From NCBI GenBank assembly GCA_003645555.1, contig QNFN01000019.1:1-12798 (forward strand): DNA of 12,798 bases. Reading direction: 5' to 3'. The notes beneath the pieces are model-generated. The model was not told the origin of the DNA and ran no database searches. It was given only the letters and a program-made list of their open reading frames with translations. Both the position numbers and the translations under genes were made by a program. Source of the DNA: Gammaproteobacteria bacterium. GTDB taxonomy: Bacteria; Pseudomonadota; Gammaproteobacteria; QNFN01. Of the stretch, positions 12,715 to 12,798 are shown one piece after another; the stretch's first letter is position 1; each line of letters opens with the position of its first letter.

Positions 12715-12798
12715 TCAGTCACGAGCCAGGAGTTTGCGCACCTCGCCAATCGTCCGAACCCATGGTTTGTTCTTGCGGGCCGCGGCCGGGAGGCGATC
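12715..12798 (-). CDS. C-terminal end of an unidentified protein
   Basis: A minus-strand frame enters from the right edge and ends in TGA at 12717-12715. Its last 27 residues read DRLPAAARKNKPWVRTIGEV then RKLLARD: basic and helical, in a normal codon pattern for this genome, while the other frames are less protein-like. The segment is too short to name a family. The stop lies 16 bp beyond the end of MITE-like copy 2, so the element sits in the gap downstream of this gene, without any terminator hairpin of its own visible there. Confidence 0.5.
   Translation of the reverse strand, partial: DRLPAAARKNKPWVRTIGEVRKLLARD

Overview
The window is G+C-rich, densely packed chromosomal DNA, most likely from a gammaproteobacterium. 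This rests on a YajD-type HNH protein close to the enterobacterial one, SlyX, ArfB, DUF2288 and DUF3422 proteins, many GTG starts and many 1-8 bp stop/start overlaps. I cannot place it at genus level; a halophilic or Chromatiales-like lineage is only a guess. I see no phage, CRISPR array, rRNA, tRNA or complete transposase.

Layout. The window opens with the last codons of a plus-strand gene that ends exactly where a ~160 bp MITE-like element starts (62-222). A second copy of this element, inverted and about 85% identical by hand alignment, lies at 12539-12698, so the two frame ~12.3 kb. Inside the left copy comes a gene-poor stretch that holds a strong minus-strand terminator, preceded by a second hairpin and a plausible promoter; together they look like a small RNA gene of about 80 nt with C-rich loops. 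Next are two coupled minus-strand genes (a SAM methyltransferase, then a 7-TM protein), diverging from a plus-strand EamA/DMT exporter (1968-2870).

From 2936 to 11468 every gene is on the minus strand, in tight blocks. In order of transcription: DUF2288, DUF1353, slyX, a di-haem cytochrome c, a small membrane protein and arfB (11468 to 8788); a coiled-coil tail-anchored protein and DUF2199 (8721 to 7908); a short unknown, a HIT protein and an SGNH/GDSL esterase (7800 to 6381); yajD, a GNAT acetyltransferase and DUF3422 (6253 to 4162); and a glutathione S-transferase followed by a DUF1499 lipid-bilayer-anchored protein (4100 to 2936). A pair of REP-like hairpins lies between the esterase and yajD. 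Diverging from this run, a plus-strand gene (about 11716-12483) encodes a uracil-DNA-glycosylase-fold protein, followed by the second MITE-like copy and the tail of another minus-strand gene.

Functionally this is a mixed housekeeping and accessory neighbourhood (ribosome rescue, small-molecule detoxification and export, esterase and HIT enzymes, a periplasmic c-type cytochrome) rather than one pathway. The signals most worth follow-up are the candidate C-rich-loop small RNA near the left edge, the inverted MITE-like pair, and the internally duplicated di-haem protein with a C-terminal DUF5666-like domain.
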